Source of the DNA: Ruania zhangjianzhongii | GTDB taxonomy: Bacteria; Actinomycetota; Actinomycetes; Actinomycetales; Beutenbergiaceae | Length of the DNA stretch: 64,000 bases | Assembly (NCBI RefSeq): GCF_008000995.1 | Contig: NZ_CP042828.1 | Location: 5,003,306-5,067,305, forward strand | Direction of reading: 5' to 3' | In this document: one piece after another, positions 63,589 through 64,000 of the stretch | How the letters are laid out: every line of letters begins with the position of its first letter | Numbering within the stretch: position 1 is the stretch's first letter | Translations under genes and position numbers: made by a program | Notes under the pieces: generated by a model | Told to the model about the DNA's origin: nothing | Databases searched by the model: none | Seen by the model: only the letters and a program-made list of their open reading frames with translations

Positions 63589-63726
63589 TCAGGCAGTCAG
63601 GGCGCTGCGGCCCTTGCGGCGGCGCGCCGAGACGATTGCGCGGCCTGCGCGCGTGCGCATCCGCAGTCGGAAGCCATGCACCTTGGCTCGGCGCCGGTTG
63701 TTCGGCTGGAAAGTCCGCTTGCTCAC
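63589..63726 (-). CDS. rpmH: 50S ribosomal protein L34
   Basis: The 45-residue protein starts at a GTG and reads [19 protein letters not shown], then [11 protein letters not shown] and [13 protein letters not shown]. It is a basic peptide that lines the exit tunnel region of the large subunit. It marks the dnaA-proximal end of the rpmH-rnpA-yidD-yidC-jag-rsmG-parAB run. Confidence 0.97.
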   Translation of the reverse strand: MSKRTFQPNNRRRAKVHGFRLRMRTRAGRAIVSARRRKGRSALTA

Positions 63727-64000
63727 GGGTCTGCTCCAAGACGTCGGGAAGTGTGCCGCCCCGCACGGATCGCGAGGCGGAAGACGCATCGGACGCCACG
63801 TGCCGCACCTGGGCACAGTCGTCCATATGACTGACCCACGATACGTGGTGGTCAGAAGCATGGTCAAACCGCCCGCACATGGGCTTCCTCACCTTCCGGT
63901 CCTGCCTGTGGACAACGGCTGGCCGAAACCATCGGCTCGCAGTTACGCTCACATCCTGAGGCGCCGGAGACACCACTCCACCAGCCGCAGCAGATCAACG
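63727..64000. other. rpmH upstream region with one DnaA box, toward dnaA
   Basis: No gene is seen up to the right edge. TGTGGACAA at 63907-63915 is a perfect actinobacterial DnaA-box (TTGTCCACA reversed). This is the usual position of the rpmH and dnaA promoters, and dnaA itself would begin outside the window. Confidence 0.6.

Noticed and set aside
1..64000. tRNA and rRNA genes.
   Set aside because: No cloverleaf or rRNA-like segment was recognised; a dedicated tRNA search was not possible here.

Overview
The window is GC-rich chromosomal DNA from an actinobacterium. It carries the conserved genes that flank the replication origin on the rpmH side. At the right edge, reading toward dnaA (which would lie just outside), are rpmH, rnpA, yidD, yidC, jag/khpB, rsmG, parA and parB, then trxA, trxB, a MurJ-pseudokinase fusion, a DUF6049 protein, a NUDIX hydrolase and a divergent CCA-adding enzyme. 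This is the order known from Mycobacterium and relatives. A second conserved block, rpsF-ssb-rpsR-rplI-dnaB with a class A PBP and padR-ino1, lies 40-50 kb further left on the same side of rpmH. That layout, the high GC and the gene content suggest the order Micrococcales (perhaps near Ruaniaceae/Beutenbergiaceae), which is an inference and not a proven placement.

Layout. 1-1.8 kb: a degraded accessory patch holding a partial DJ-1/PfpI gene, a large operator-like palindrome, a methyltransferase remnant, an AbiH-type phage-defence gene and a possible transposase tail. 1.8-9 kb: two membrane transport proteins, a frameshifted XRE/ImmA regulator-protease, a secreted GH20 hexosaminidase and a VOC protein. 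9.1-13 kb: dnaB interrupted by two inteins, one of which looks like a class 3 (Ala1, W-C-T) intein in the Walker A motif. 13-20 kb: a MATE exporter, a lipoprotein, the rplI-rpsR-ssb-rpsF operon and a PBP1A-type enzyme. 20-22 kb: padR-ino1 with a clear PadR-type operator. 22-25 kb: an operon of SipW-type surface proteins with its own ER-type signal peptidase. 25-43 kb: accessory metabolism, including an NhaC-type antiporter, a racemase, a PLP decarboxylase, two NarL-type two-component systems, an ABC exporter, an MFS carrier, an amidohydrolase, a LysR/flavoprotein pair and a BBE-type oxidase. 43-56.6 kb: the origin-proximal housekeeping genes. 56.65-60.44 kb: a 3.8-kb island without credible genes that holds about 14 parS-type sites and, next to parA, a cluster of DnaA-box-like 9-mers. 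60.4-63.7 kb: rsmG to rpmH.

The genes around the island form one functional unit. ParB would load on the parS cluster and ParA would act on it to segregate the origin. RsmG, Jag/KhpB, YidC, YidD, RnpA and RpmH supply ribosome and membrane biogenesis, and MurJ, DUF6049 and the PBP serve the envelope. The most striking features are the dense parS island, the two-intein DnaB, the SipW-type surface operon with an apparent CTG start, and a trxB frameshift that puts trxB in frame with trxA. Two single-base frameshifts in short G or C runs (in the XRE/ImmA gene and in trxB) could be sequencing errors.
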